The notes under the pieces were generated by a model. That model was not told the origin of the DNA. It made no database searches and saw only the letters and a program-made list of their open reading frames with translations. A stretch of DNA of 39,997 nucleotides from a virus. The stretch covers positions 1 to 39,997 of the IMG/VR virus record IMGVR_UViG_3300047476_000208; one strand, 5' to 3'. Shown piece after piece: positions 1 to 7,359 of this stretch. Position numbers and translations under genes: made by a program. Each line of letters begins with the position of its first letter. The stretch's first letter is position 1.

Positions 1-179
1 TCAAACTGATACGGTATTGCGTCTCTTGCCGCTGGACTTAGCTTGACATCTTCCCCGCCGGCTCCCATTGATGTGCTTACGAGGTCTCCGGGGCGTAGTT
101 GCGGGAACCTTTTTTGCAGCTGTTCCACGACCCACTTTTGCAGGTTTCGTCCTTTTGCTTTTGCTGACTGCGGCTTCAT
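1..179 (-). CDS. PD-(D/E)XK-like nuclease, truncated copy at window edge
   Basis: This is the first part of the gene that is complete at 39309-39647. It begins at ATG 177-179 and runs off the left edge because of the terminal repeat. See the complete copy for the description. Confidence 0.7.
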   Translation of the reverse strand, partial: MKPQSAKAKGRNLQKWVVEQLQKRFPQLRPGDLVSTSMGAGGEDVKLSPAARDAIPYQF

Positions 180-429
180 CTTTTGTTTCCTCTAACTGTT
201 GCGTCAAAATCCAAGACTTAGGAATGCTGATACGATTGTTGCATTCGTGATCAGATACAGTTCCTGCGACACAGATTGCATCGTCAGTTTCTCCAACAAG
301 AAAGCCTACTGTAACGCATTGTGCAATATCTACCTTGGGTTCGTCCCAGCCAGCATCGGCTTGAGCGTCAATCCAAGTAATCTTGATAACAGGACAATCC
401 TGTAACTTCACTTTACTGGCGGATGCCAT
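1..429 (-). CDS. Phage protein of unknown function with basic C-terminal tail (copy 1)
   Basis: It has 142 residues. An ATG at 429 (MASASK...) is preferred over one 27 bases upstream because GAGAGGAGAAG lies just before it. Residues 1-80 look like a compact folded domain, with a W-x-DA...GW start and an SIPKSW segment. From about residue 90 the chain is Lys/Arg/Pro rich and contains no acidic residues. That tail overlaps the downstream nuclease out of frame for 179 bases. The start overlaps the end of the exonuclease by 22 bases. I do not recognise the family. The tail could bind nucleic acid or could be read-through of a lost stop. The same gene is at 39469-39897. Confidence 0.7.
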   Translation of the reverse strand: MASASKVKLQDCPVIKITWIDAQADAGWDEPKVDIAQCVTVGFLVGETDDAICVAGTVSDHECNNRISIPKSWILTQQLEETKDEAAVSKSKRTKPAKVGRGTAAKKVPATTPRRPRKHINGSRRGRCQAKSSGKRRNTVSV

Positions 430-1085
430 ACTTGCTTCTCCTCTCTTAAAATCCATAATAAACGAGCATTTTCAAGCACTCTGGCTTCGTCGCCATCGTA
501 CGCTTTCAATACAGCTTCGTACATCTCTAATTCGGTATTGCAGTCTGCTAACAACTTCTTGGACTTAACAGGACCAACGCCCTGCAGTCCAATAATGTTG
601 TCAACCTTGTCGCCTGTAAGGATCTGAAGGTAGAAGTTACGGATCGCCTCTTCTTCGGTCACGAAGTACTTTTCTTCCCTGACGAAGTTGTAATGATTAC
701 CACGAATCATGTTGAGGTCTTTGTCAATGCTGACAATGATTGTCTCTTCTGGATCGTGGCGATAGGCTTCGATACCAATCGCATCATCCGCTTCCATACC
801 ATCTATTACTTCAAATCCCCAAGCTCTTTCCATGTATTCCCGAAGCAACTGAAAGTGATACGGCTTCGGTGCAACACGATTGCCTTTGTATGGCGCAGTC
901 TTAGCTATGTCGTGCCGGAAATTATCACGACCAGTAAGATAGCCCCATGCTTCGGTGATGCCGTCTTGTAATATTAGATTGTCCAAGAATTCGGATAGAC
1001 GAGCTAGCGCAAACTCTGCTGGGTCTCCTTCGGATGCGAATCCGAATCGATACACAAGAATATCGGCATCAACCAAGGCGATCAT
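408..1085 (-). CDS. 5'-3' exonuclease (T7 gp6-like, FEN/PIN family)
   Basis: This 225-residue metal-dependent exonuclease probably removes primers and trims DNA ends during replication and recombination. Visible metal-binding residues are D6 and D8 (VDADIL), the ADD group at 99-101, the DKD group at 121-123 and GDKVDN at 158-163. A helix-three-turn-helix with GLQGVGPVKSKKLL follows at about 167-180. Length and motif order match single-domain phage 5' nucleases. The ATG overlaps the stop of the SSB gene as ATGA, so translation is likely coupled. A partial second copy of its end lies at 39876-39997. Confidence 0.93.
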   Translation of the reverse strand: MIALVDADILVYRFGFASEGDPAEFALARLSEFLDNLILQDGITEAWGYLTGRDNFRHDIAKTAPYKGNRVAPKPYHFQLLREYMERAWGFEVIDGMEADDAIGIEAYRHDPEETIIVSIDKDLNMIRGNHYNFVREEKYFVTEEEAIRNFYLQILTGDKVDNIIGLQGVGPVKSKKLLADCNTELEMYEAVLKAYDGDEARVLENARLLWILREEKQVWHPPVK

Positions 1086-1501
1086 AATGGAATGTCATCC
1101 TCTTCAATTTCGTTCTCTTCGGCATTGCTGTATACCTTGAGATCGTTAATGATGATTTTGACCAAGGAAGGAGAAACGCCTTTCTTGTTTTTCCAACTCC
1201 ACTCATACGGCTTAATTAATGCAACTGCTTTTGAACCGTTACCGACAATATCAGTAATCTCGTTACCGGACTTGTCAACAGGCTTAATCTCGTAATTACT
1301 CTTGGCGGTAATGAACCAGCCCTTCTCAGGCTTGTCTTCACGATTGCGTGGCTCAAGTCCTGCGTCCTGCAGTGCTTTAACTGCATTGTCGCTAAGGTTT
1401 GTCAAGTCTACTTGAAACTTACCTGACATCTCATTCTTCTTATTGAAGAACGCCCATTGAACTTCTGCTTCTACTTTAATTGGCTTTTCAATATTTGCCA
1501 T
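1082..1501 (-). CDS. Single-stranded DNA-binding protein (T7 gp2.5-like)
   Basis: It has 139 residues and a good SD (AAGGAG) before the ATG. The body has alternating beta-strand segments typical of an OB fold. The last 12 residues are very acidic and end in DDIPL, like the C-terminal tail through which phage and bacterial SSBs recruit polymerase and helicase. It lies between DNA polymerase and exonuclease, as in T7-like replication modules. Its likely role is to coat lagging-strand template and organise the replisome. The family call rests on the tail, size and position; the OB fold is inferred. Confidence 0.85.
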   Translation of the reverse strand: MANIEKPIKVEAEVQWAFFNKKNEMSGKFQVDLTNLSDNAVKALQDAGLEPRNREDKPEKGWFITAKSNYEIKPVDKSGNEITDIVGNGSKAVALIKPYEWSWKNKKGVSPSLVKIIINDLKVYSNAEENEIEEDDIPL

Positions 1502-1538
1502 GATAACTCCTTGTTATACTGCGGTTAATAAATACAGC

Positions 1539-1739
1539 TTAGTGATGCCTTCCGGAGAAGGACTTCATTTCATCGATCCCATCCATCGTTTCTTCGACAA
1601 TGCCGTCTGCAGCTGCAATCAAGCAGTCTAGCGTTGTCTCTAAATCAACAGAGGTTCCGATAGAAAAGGTACGATCGGCATACAGGGTAATAATGATCTC
1701 GCCTTCAACTTCTTTATCTATTAGTGCGTCTCTTTCCAT
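1539..1739 (-). CDS. Small acidic protein of unknown function
   Basis: It has 66 residues. The ATG lies inside the last codons of DNA polymerase (19-base overlap), and the gene ends 37 bases before the SSB start. The composition is acidic, with a likely beta-strand start and an amphipathic helix at about 31-58. There is no recognised domain. Position in the replication operon and overlap coupling are the main support. Confidence 0.6.
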   Translation of the reverse strand: MERDALIDKEVEGEIIITLYADRTFSIGTSVDLETTLDCLIAAADGIVEETMDGIDEMKSFSGRHH

Positions 1740-3379
1740 GTATCACCTATCTTATATTCCCCAGTTAAGGGGCAACTCATTTTAAATTCCAATCCCGCAT
1801 TCTGTATTGCACGAACACCGGATTGACCTACTTCATCTGCATATTGCTCAGGAACTTCTATCTGCCACTCGTCATGAACATTAGCCACTAATTTAAAAGG
1901 TATTTTACGATTTGTCAAGTCTTTTTGTAATAATACCAATGCTTTCTTCATGGCTATCGCACCAGCGCCTTGCAAAAGCGTGTTGAGCGCCGAATGCTCC
2001 GACCGAACGAGTAGTTTACGACCGTCGAGACCGAGAAGGACTCCCCTCGCAGCATACGCTTTAGCCACTTTGTCTCTAAGCCTTTCGAGTTTCGGCGTGT
2101 TGCGTAGAAAATTAGTAATGAGCTTTTGTCCCTCTTTCGCTGAGCCTCCAACAATTTTCCCGATCTTGGCAGCTCCTGCACCATACAGGAAAGCATAGAT
2201 AAAAGTTTTAGCTTGGTTCCTCGTCTCCAATCCTGCTGCTGTTTGATTGGCTGTGTGTATGTCGCCCGATACAACTTCATTGGTATACGCATTATCATTC
2301 ATGTAGTGAGCCAGCATCCGCAACTCTAAACCGCTTGCATCGATACCTACTAACTTACATCCTTTCTCAACTGTCCAAAGATTTCTACATTCTGCACCGT
2401 AAATAGCGCCGGTGTTAGGCACTTGCGCCATGTTAGGACTATGATGCGTCATGCGTCCTGTCACAGCCCCATTGGTGATTACTTTGCCATGCACACGACC
2501 GTCAGACTGAGTATGTTCAATCCAGCTTTCAATCTGTGCAATACGCTTTTGTAGCATCAAGTATTCGGCGATTGCTTTCGCTTCGGGGAAGTCGAGACCT
2601 TCGAGCGTGGTTTCGTCGACGATGACGCTGCCTTTTTCGGTGAACTTTTCTGGCTTCCAGCCTTTCTCGATGAGCCTTTCTGCGATTTGCTGCCGGCTAC
2701 CGGGGTTGAACGGCTCGATGATGTCTTTGAGGGGCTTACCGGTTTTTTTGTGTGTGCGACCAGAAGTGATTCGGGGAGGAAAAATGCTCTGCATTTCAAC
2801 TGTAATAGCGTCCAACTTAGCTTTAAGTTCAGCCAGTAATTGCATAGCAACTGGTTCATTGAACTTGAAACCGTTTCGCTCTTGGATTGCGATGATTGCT
2901 TGTATGTCATGCTCTAACTCCTGTGATTGTGTTGAAAATTCTTGACGCTTTAACTCAGCTTCAAGGTAGTTATAAATCCTGTGTAATACTTCCACATCTT
3001 GCTTACAATACTGCACCATCTCATCAAACGATTGCGTCTGTAAATCAAAATCAGTGAACTCACTCTTCTGCACTCCCAGCAGTTTCCCTAGGTTTGCTAG
3101 ACTGTGTCCGCCTTCGAGACTTGGATTTAGTAATCGGCTTAGAACGAGTGTATCTCTTACTTTCTTCAATTTGATCTGACATTTCCACAACTTGTTCAGT
3201 AAGTAGAAATCGAATGCGATCCCATTGTGAGCCACTATCAAACTCGCTGCCTTTATGTATTCCGACAGGTCTTTTGCTTCTTTCCATATTTTTACCTCTT
3301 GTGTATCTAAATCCTTTGTAACAACGCACCAAATCTTGCTATGATCTAATGTGGTTTCGATGTCCAATAATAAGCGCAT
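1721..3379 (-). CDS. DNA polymerase I family replicative polymerase with 3'-5' exonuclease (T7-like)
   Basis: This 552-residue phage replicase carries proofreading motifs Exo I DIETT (6-10), Exo II VAHNGIAFDF (49-58) and Exo III YCKQD (124-128). The polymerase motifs are A DASGLELR (D347), B RNQAKTFIYAFLYGAG (from R387) and C VHDEW (501-505). The residue matching E. coli Phe762 is Tyr395, as in T7. It is shorter than T7 polymerase (704 residues), so a full thioredoxin-binding insertion is unlikely. No Shine-Dalgarno sequence precedes the ATG. Instead a promoter -10 box lies 6 bases upstream, which would give a leaderless message. Confidence 0.97.
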   Translation of the reverse strand: MRLLLDIETTLDHSKIWCVVTKDLDTQEVKIWKEAKDLSEYIKAASLIVAHNGIAFDFYLLNKLWKCQIKLKKVRDTLVLSRLLNPSLEGGHSLANLGKLLGVQKSEFTDFDLQTQSFDEMVQYCKQDVEVLHRIYNYLEAELKRQEFSTQSQELEHDIQAIIAIQERNGFKFNEPVAMQLLAELKAKLDAITVEMQSIFPPRITSGRTHKKTGKPLKDIIEPFNPGSRQQIAERLIEKGWKPEKFTEKGSVIVDETTLEGLDFPEAKAIAEYLMLQKRIAQIESWIEHTQSDGRVHGKVITNGAVTGRMTHHSPNMAQVPNTGAIYGAECRNLWTVEKGCKLVGIDASGLELRMLAHYMNDNAYTNEVVSGDIHTANQTAAGLETRNQAKTFIYAFLYGAGAAKIGKIVGGSAKEGQKLITNFLRNTPKLERLRDKVAKAYAARGVLLGLDGRKLLVRSEHSALNTLLQGAGAIAMKKALVLLQKDLTNRKIPFKLVANVHDEWQIEVPEQYADEVGQSGVRAIQNAGLEFKMSCPLTGEYKIGDTWKETH

Positions 3380-3385
3380 GATTAA

Positions 3386-3414
3386 ACTGTATACTAATGT
3401 TGGCTATTTGTCAA
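3386..3414 (-). promoter_or_regulatory. Sigma-70-type promoter upstream of DNA polymerase
   Basis: On the minus strand, TTGACA (3414-3409), a 17-base spacer and TACAGT (3391-3386) are seen. The -10 box ends 6 bases before the polymerase ATG, so the predicted start is at or next to the A of ATG. The -35 box overlaps the ends of both coiled-coil ORFs upstream. Confidence 0.7.
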
Positions 3415-3564
3415 GGTTATCAATTGATGTCTCAGCGCCTGTATCTCCGCCATTGCCATCACCAGTTCCGTTTGAGTCTTGATCAATTCGTCCTTGACAA
3501 TTCTCATCTGATGCCTTAGATCTTCGATGCACTGCTCTCGGTCTTCTGTCGTCCATGTTGTCAT
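3394..3564 (-). CDS. Small coiled-coil protein
   Basis: It has 56 residues, starting at an ATG preceded by GGAGG 6 bases upstream, a near-ideal ribosome binding site. The protein is one long heptad-rich helix, about residues 8-50. It lies almost wholly inside the preceding 112-residue ORF in another frame. The strong SD and coiled-coil pattern suggest this frame is the translated one here. Function is unknown. Confidence 0.65.
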   Translation of the reverse strand: MTTWTTEDREQCIEDLRHQMRIVKDELIKTQTELVMAMAEIQALRHQLITLTNSQH

Positions 3565-3742
3565 TTGATTCCTCCATTTCCATAGGTTGTTCCAATTGAA
3601 CAGGTTTAGCGGTGGACACTTCCACACCATTCTCCAACTCCTCGATATACTCTTCTAATAATTGAATGTATTGCTTTTGTTTCTCAAGTTCGTCAATACA
3701 TCCCCTAGCTAAATCAAATACTCTTTTACTTACATCATCCAC
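3404..3742 (-). CDS. Coiled-coil protein with low-complexity tail
   Basis: It has 112 residues from a GTG at 3742 that overlaps the end of the upstream membrane-protein gene by 13 bases. Residues 1-40 form a clear coiled coil (KQKQYIQLLEEYIEEL). From about residue 60 the sequence is hydrophilic and rich in Asp, Ser, Gly and Arg. There it overlaps the downstream small gene out of frame for 161 bases. The N-terminal half looks real, but the tail may be an unselected read-through. Function is unknown. Confidence 0.55.
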   Translation of the reverse strand: MDDVSKRVFDLARGCIDELEKQKQYIQLLEEYIEELENGVEVSTAKPVQLEQPMEMEESNDNMDDRRPRAVHRRSKASDENCQGRIDQDSNGTGDGNGGDTGAETSIDNLDK

Positions 3743-3945
3743 GAAATCATCCCTGAAATATAAAACAGAACAGCGACTAATTCAACAATCAAAAGCGGAT
3801 TGTCCCTTTGCTGCCATCCTGCCCAAGCCCACATCGCACTACCAACACCGCTTAACACAATGTTCATCGGATAGATATTAAAGCTAGTTAGTGCAATACC
3901 GGCTAGGCAGAGATAAGTAGCAATCCACTTAAATACTAGCATCAT
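3730..3945 (-). CDS. Small integral membrane protein
   Basis: It has about 71 residues from ATG-ATG at 3945/3942; a TTG at 3960 is the alternative. Two or three hydrophobic segments are visible: about 3-25 (containing LTSFNIYPMN), 28-42 and 50-68. A Trp-rich AWAGWQQRDN loop lies between them. The LTS-NIYP pattern recurs in small membrane proteins of aquatic phages, but no function is known to me. It overlaps the upstream gene by 17 bases and the downstream GTG by 13. Confidence 0.6.
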   Translation of the reverse strand: MMLVFKWIATYLCLAGIALTSFNIYPMNIVLSGVGSAMWAWAGWQQRDNPLLIVELVAVLFYISGMISWMM

Positions 3946-4258
3946 TGCGCCATTTGTCAATAGTTAAATCCAGCGCAGTGCCATCGACCCATTCCCATGT
4001 TGCCATCTTGTTATCACAGATAACGACAATCGGTGCATAGGCATTCGGTGGCACATCCCAAGCGGCATTGCGTAGCCAAAGATAGCGTTCAGCGTTATTA
4101 AAGATTTCTTTATTATCCTGAATCCTACTAAAGACATCTTTATTTAGCTCACGCAAACGCTCAATCTCATTACACAGATCGGTGATGATCTTGCGGGTAA
4201 CATGATACTCGTCATGCGTCGCATACTTCCTAGCCTTGTCTAAAAAATCTTCACTCAT
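3929..4258 (-). CDS. Conserved phage protein of unknown function
   Basis: It has 109 residues. Its ATG overlaps the primase-helicase stop as ATGA (4 bases). The N-terminal half is charged and helical (about 15-55, coiled-coil-like). The C-terminal half has the pattern RYLWLRN...W...DGTALDLTIDKWRN, a small domain I have seen in hypothetical phage proteins but cannot name. It is probably co-translated with the helicase. Confidence 0.7.
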   Translation of the reverse strand: MSEDFLDKARKYATHDEYHVTRKIITDLCNEIERLRELNKDVFSRIQDNKEIFNNAERYLWLRNAAWDVPPNAYAPIVVICDNKMATWEWVDGTALDLTIDKWRNDASI

Positions 4259-5853
4259 ATTGTTTCCTGTATCTCTAACATTCTTCCGGTTGATGGATTG
4301 TAAAGCAAATCACCAGCACCGCCAGTGTAACCACTAAAGCGATTCTTTAAAACCCTAACATGAGTAGTGTTTCTCTCGACCATGTCGGTAGCCTGTCCGT
4401 TGCGCTCTAGTCCGATCACGATGTCCGATAGCTGGGCGATCGAGCCTGAACCACGAAGCTGTGCCAGTGATGTTGCAGCGCCTTCCTCGTGTCCTTTGCT
4501 TTCCGGACGCTTTAGATGCGACACACAAAGCAGACTGATTCCGGTTTCCTGCACTAACATCCGCAAGCGAGTCATAATAGCATCAAGTGCCTTGCGTTCA
4601 TCGCCAACATCGCCACCGCTAACAATGATACTAATGTGATCCAAAACCACATAACCACATCCAAGTCCTTTAGCCATATAGCGAACCCGATTGACAATGT
4701 TATCAAGAGTGCTACTACCGAAATGATCAAAAAGATACAAACGATCAGTTCCCAAGGTGCGATTAAATCCATCTCTTAGTTCCTCCTCTGTTACATCCAC
4801 ATCTGGTAAGTGGATTGGTTTGTTCAATGCCAATGACATCAGCGATCTGGCAGTCTTACGCACACCTTCCTCCAAGAACATCATGCCGATATTGTCCTCT
4901 GTCTTGGATAGGATATGCCATACGATCTCACGCAAGAACTGTGATTTGCCCAAGCCTGACCCTGCGGTGATCATCACTAACTCGCCTTTACGAATGCCAT
5001 AGGTGAGTTTGTTGATACCTGCATAGGGATAATCTACTTCTGCCTTATCAATCGGCTTAGATACTACATCCCACAGCGTAGAACCTTGGATGATGCCATC
5101 AGGGACATACTGCTCAGCCCTCCACCAATCGTCCACGAACTCCTTGTCTGCCTTGATCTTGAGATAGTCCGATGCGTCTTTCAAACCTGTTCGCATCTTC
5201 ATCATCTTGACTTTACCGCCAAAGAGTTCCGCAACAGACTGCATTGCTTTTTGACCGGCTTCGTCACCATCAAAGCACAGCACGATATTCTCGAATGAAT
5301 CGATATACTCGTATTGCGTTTTGCAATCTTTTAGAGCTGCCGATGCGCCATTACGAATCGAGATCACCGGATACTTTGCGCCCATCATCTGAAACGCTGA
5401 TAATGCATCGAGTTCGCCCTCACAGATCGTTAAATAGCGTCCGCCTTTAGGGAAACAGTTTTGACCGAATAACATCGTAGTGCTAAAGTCACCAGCAATC
5501 GAGAATGATTTAGAGCTAACGAGCCTAGTCTTAATAGCAGATAGCACACCATCGTTATCGAAGTAAGGATAATAATGTTTATTAACATCTTGCTTAACTC
5601 CGTATTTTACGCAAACAGCCGAAGAAATACCACGATCACTGATAGCACTAGCAGTAGCATTGTCATAGAATTCCAAGTCCTTATTCATAGGTTTAATTTC
5701 TCGTTTAGTTAATACCGATCCGTTGCCGTTGTCGTGCGTATGGCAAACATGGCAGTAGGTATGATTATCCGAATAAAGCGAGTTACCATCGGACGAACCA
5801 CAGTTTGGACAGGCTATGTGTTTTACAAACTTCGATTTTAAGACTTCTTGCAT
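4255..5853 (-). CDS. Primase-helicase (T7 gp4-like, DnaB/Twinkle family)
   Basis: This 532-residue bifunctional enzyme would unwind the fork and make RNA primers. A zinc finger has C15, C18, C34 and C37. A TOPRIM domain has E145 (EGELDAL) and DGDEAG (195-200). The RecA-like helicase has Walker A GSGLGKS (298-304), Walker B VVLDH (402-406), the SHLKRP segment (445-450) and RFSGYTG (505-511), close to the nucleotide-contact loop of T7 gp4. Length (T7: 566) and domain order are complete. Its first 16 bases overlap the end of an HNH endonuclease gene, and its stop overlaps the next start. Confidence 0.96.
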   Translation of the reverse strand: MQEVLKSKFVKHIACPNCGSSDGNSLYSDNHTYCHVCHTHDNGNGSVLTKREIKPMNKDLEFYDNATASAISDRGISSAVCVKYGVKQDVNKHYYPYFDNDGVLSAIKTRLVSSKSFSIAGDFSTTMLFGQNCFPKGGRYLTICEGELDALSAFQMMGAKYPVISIRNGASAALKDCKTQYEYIDSFENIVLCFDGDEAGQKAMQSVAELFGGKVKMMKMRTGLKDASDYLKIKADKEFVDDWWRAEQYVPDGIIQGSTLWDVVSKPIDKAEVDYPYAGINKLTYGIRKGELVMITAGSGLGKSQFLREIVWHILSKTEDNIGMMFLEEGVRKTARSLMSLALNKPIHLPDVDVTEEELRDGFNRTLGTDRLYLFDHFGSSTLDNIVNRVRYMAKGLGCGYVVLDHISIIVSGGDVGDERKALDAIMTRLRMLVQETGISLLCVSHLKRPESKGHEEGAATSLAQLRGSGSIAQLSDIVIGLERNGQATDMVERNTTHVRVLKNRFSGYTGGAGDLLYNPSTGRMLEIQETI

Positions 5854-6284
5854 AAATAATCCTGTGCATTTTTTAGATTGTTCATATTGTCCTTAAAGTG
5901 ACCTAAAGCAACATTACACGACCAGCATAAAATTCCTCTGATTTTATTAGTAGTATGGCAGTGATCTATAACTAAATCTTCTTTACTAGAACAAATTTCG
6001 CAAGCATTGTTAGAAAGTTTTAAAAGTTGTTCATACTGTTCTAAAGTAATATTTCGCTTCCATAGTCTTTGCCGTAGATTTTCCTTTTCTCTTTCAGATC
6101 TGTTTGAGAACTTCTTCCTAGCATATAATGTCTTTCTCGTGTTGTCGCAGGGAATGCAATAAGTAGAAAGAATTGTATGTTCTTTATCTCTCCAATACCA
6201 TTGCGATACATCTTTAGTTTCTCCACATTTCGGACATTTTTTAATACGAATTCCATCCTCATTAAACTGTGATTTTCTTGGCAT
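5838..6284 (-). CDS. HNH endonuclease, endonuclease VII family (HNH-I)
   Basis: It has 148 residues. The ATG at 6284 is chosen over one 21 bases upstream because AGGAGG lies just before it. Cys pairs occur at the N-terminus (CPKCG...CIPC) and in the core (CEIC ... CWSC). The catalytic segment is VIDHCHTTNKIRGILC, the signature of recombination endonuclease VII-type HNH proteins. Codon use is visibly AT-rich against the neighbouring helicase, which suggests mobile cargo. It has its own promoter and ends 16 bases inside the primase-helicase gene. It is probably a free-standing homing endonuclease; Holliday-junction cleavage is possible. Confidence 0.88.
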   Translation of the reverse strand: MPRKSQFNEDGIRIKKCPKCGETKDVSQWYWRDKEHTILSTYCIPCDNTRKTLYARKKFSNRSEREKENLRQRLWKRNITLEQYEQLLKLSNNACEICSSKEDLVIDHCHTTNKIRGILCWSCNVALGHFKDNMNNLKNAQDYLCKKS

Positions 6285-6310
6285 ATAACCTCCTATTATT
6301 AGCATACATA

Positions 6311-6339
6311 ACTATAGCATACTTTAGTAGTTTTGTCAA
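6311..6339 (-). promoter_or_regulatory. Sigma-70 promoter with extended -10, upstream of HNH-I and primase-helicase
   Basis: On the minus strand, TTGACA (6339-6334), a 17-base spacer ending TGC and TATAGT (6316-6311) are seen. The leader would be about 20 bases and includes AGGAGG. It is among the best promoter matches in the window. Confidence 0.8.
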
Positions 6340-6500
6340 GTGTTTTTTGCTTTTCCGCCAGCATTTGGTTTAGTTTCCTTTACAGTTTTAGCTAATTGAA
6401 TTTGTTGCTCTAGTGCCTGAACCTTGGTTTTTAATTCCTGAATCTCTTTGCCAAGTTCGTTCACAGCCTCGATTACTTTAGGTAGTTGTAGTAGTGTCAT
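6336..6500 (-). CDS. Small coiled-coil protein (54 aa)
   Basis: The ORF is 54 residues with SD AAAGGA. It begins MTLLQLPKVIEAVNELGKEI, and residues 8-40 form a regular coiled coil followed by a Lys/Gly tail. It overlaps the upstream gene by 23 bases, and its stop overlaps the -35 box of the HNH-I promoter. Function is unknown. Confidence 0.65.
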   Translation of the reverse strand: MTLLQLPKVIEAVNELGKEIQELKTKVQALEQQIQLAKTVKETKPNAGGKAKNT

Positions 6501-6654
6501 TTTTTTCCTTTGCCTTTCTTGCTAAGTATTCTGCTTCTAATTTCCAGATCTCCATGCGTGGATCTGCTTCACGATATTGGCAATCGCCATAACTGCGATT
6601 ACCGCTAATGTTGTTTGCTTCTTTGATACCTGCAACAATTCCTTGAATGCTCAT
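6478..6654 (-). CDS. Small protein of unknown function (58 aa)
   Basis: The ORF is 58 residues. Its ATG overlaps the upstream stop as ATGA. It contains ANNISGNRSYGDCQYREADP followed by a charged helix and ends in five Thr. No domain is recognised; tight packing in the operon is the support. Confidence 0.65.
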   Translation of the reverse strand: MSIQGIVAGIKEANNISGNRSYGDCQYREADPRMEIWKLEAEYLARKAKEKNDTTTTT

Positions 6655-6893
6655 TTCTTTTTACCTTTCTTGGTTTCTGCTTCCTGTAATTCACGATGAT
6701 GATCCATTGCTCTCATTGAAATCATACAAACTTCATACGCATACTGTTTTACTGTGTCATGGATGAACCACATAGTGCCACTACGAATATCATCCGAATC
6801 TGAGGATGCAATCGTTTCTAATATACTAACAAAGTTCTGCATTTTATTCTCAATCATATCTAAATCATTACTCAAATAATAAAAATCACTCAT
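6651..6893 (-). CDS. Small helical protein of unknown function
   Basis: It has 80 residues with SD TAGGAG 8 bases before the ATG. Mostly helical, it contains two runs of heptad-like hydrophobics and a Lys-rich C-terminus (KKGKKK). Its stop overlaps the next start as ATGA. A 68-base non-coding gap precedes it. Confidence 0.7.
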   Translation of the reverse strand: MSDFYYLSNDLDMIENKMQNFVSILETIASSDSDDIRSGTMWFIHDTVKQYAYEVCMISMRAMDHHRELQEAETKKGKKK

Positions 6894-6961
6894 ATTTATA
6901 ACTCCTAGGTTGTAAAATGTAACATAAATATATCCTTATAGGTTATAAAGTAACGATAATG

Positions 6962-7192
6962 TTACCTTACATCTATAACGCCCTGAACCTTGACCCGCCA
7001 AGGATATTCCTTCTCAATCCAAAAACAACGATAAATTCCATTCTTTACACTAAGCCAAGCCTCATAAGTCTGATACTTGTCTGTTGTGTCATAACAATCC
7101 TCATGCGCCCATTCCATGCGACCGGCAATATAACCGACCAAGATCCCGAAGAAGAACGCTGATATAACAAAACCTCTCATCAAAATAGACAT
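6962..7192 (-). CDS. Small membrane-anchored protein
   Basis: It has about 76 residues from the ATG at 7192; an ATG at 7180, overlapping the upstream stop as TGATG, is an alternative. Residues 6-26 form one membrane segment (FVISAFFFGILVGYIAG). A charged, Trp/Tyr-rich soluble part follows and ends in EKEYPWRVKVQGVIDVR. Inner-membrane localisation is likely; function is unknown. Confidence 0.65.
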   Translation of the reverse strand: MSILMRGFVISAFFFGILVGYIAGRMEWAHEDCYDTTDKYQTYEAWLSVKNGIYRCFWIEKEYPWRVKVQGVIDVR

Positions 7193-7359
7193 TCGCCTAA
7201 CCTTTCCCAAGCCTCTTTAAATGGGTTTGGCTTGATTTTCTGATTGACCTTAACCCAAAAGCTAGGGTCTAACTTACAATGCGCCAGAGCCTCTTGCTTA
7301 CTAGCAAAACACCGCACAATTTCGTTATATTCGTCTCTAACCTCAAAACGGAGTTTCAT
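7180..7359 (-). CDS. Small protein of unknown function (59 aa)
   Basis: The ORF is 59 residues. Its ATG (7359) overlaps the upstream stop as ATGA. It begins MKLRFEVRDEYNEIVRCFAS, with a beta-strand pattern followed by KQEALAHC, like small phage proteins that carry a strand-helix repeat. Its RBS and start lie in the 38-bp duplicated cassette. Confidence 0.65.
   Translation of the reverse strand: MKLRFEVRDEYNEIVRCFASKQEALAHCKLDPSFWVKVNQKIKPNPFKEAWERLGECLF

Larger units (their letters stand above)
1..529. repeat. Terminal direct repeat, left copy (529 bp)
   Basis: Bases 1-529 are identical to 39469-39997. The repeat starts inside a nuclease gene, spans a small gene and ends inside the exonuclease gene. 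A repeat crossing a tightly overlapping operon fits the end overlap of a circular or circularly permuted assembly better than a real packaging terminus. If so, the unique length is 39,468 bases. Confidence 0.95.

Noticed and set aside
1890-1918. TTGACA-17-TAAATT on the minus strand inside DNA polymerase
   Set aside because: It lies within conserved coding sequence, has a weak -10 and no extended -10, so it may be chance. It could serve SSB if mapped.
3940-3960. TTGACA on the minus strand at the end of the 109-residue gene
   Set aside because: No acceptable -10 box at 16-18 bases. The bases encode conserved residues.
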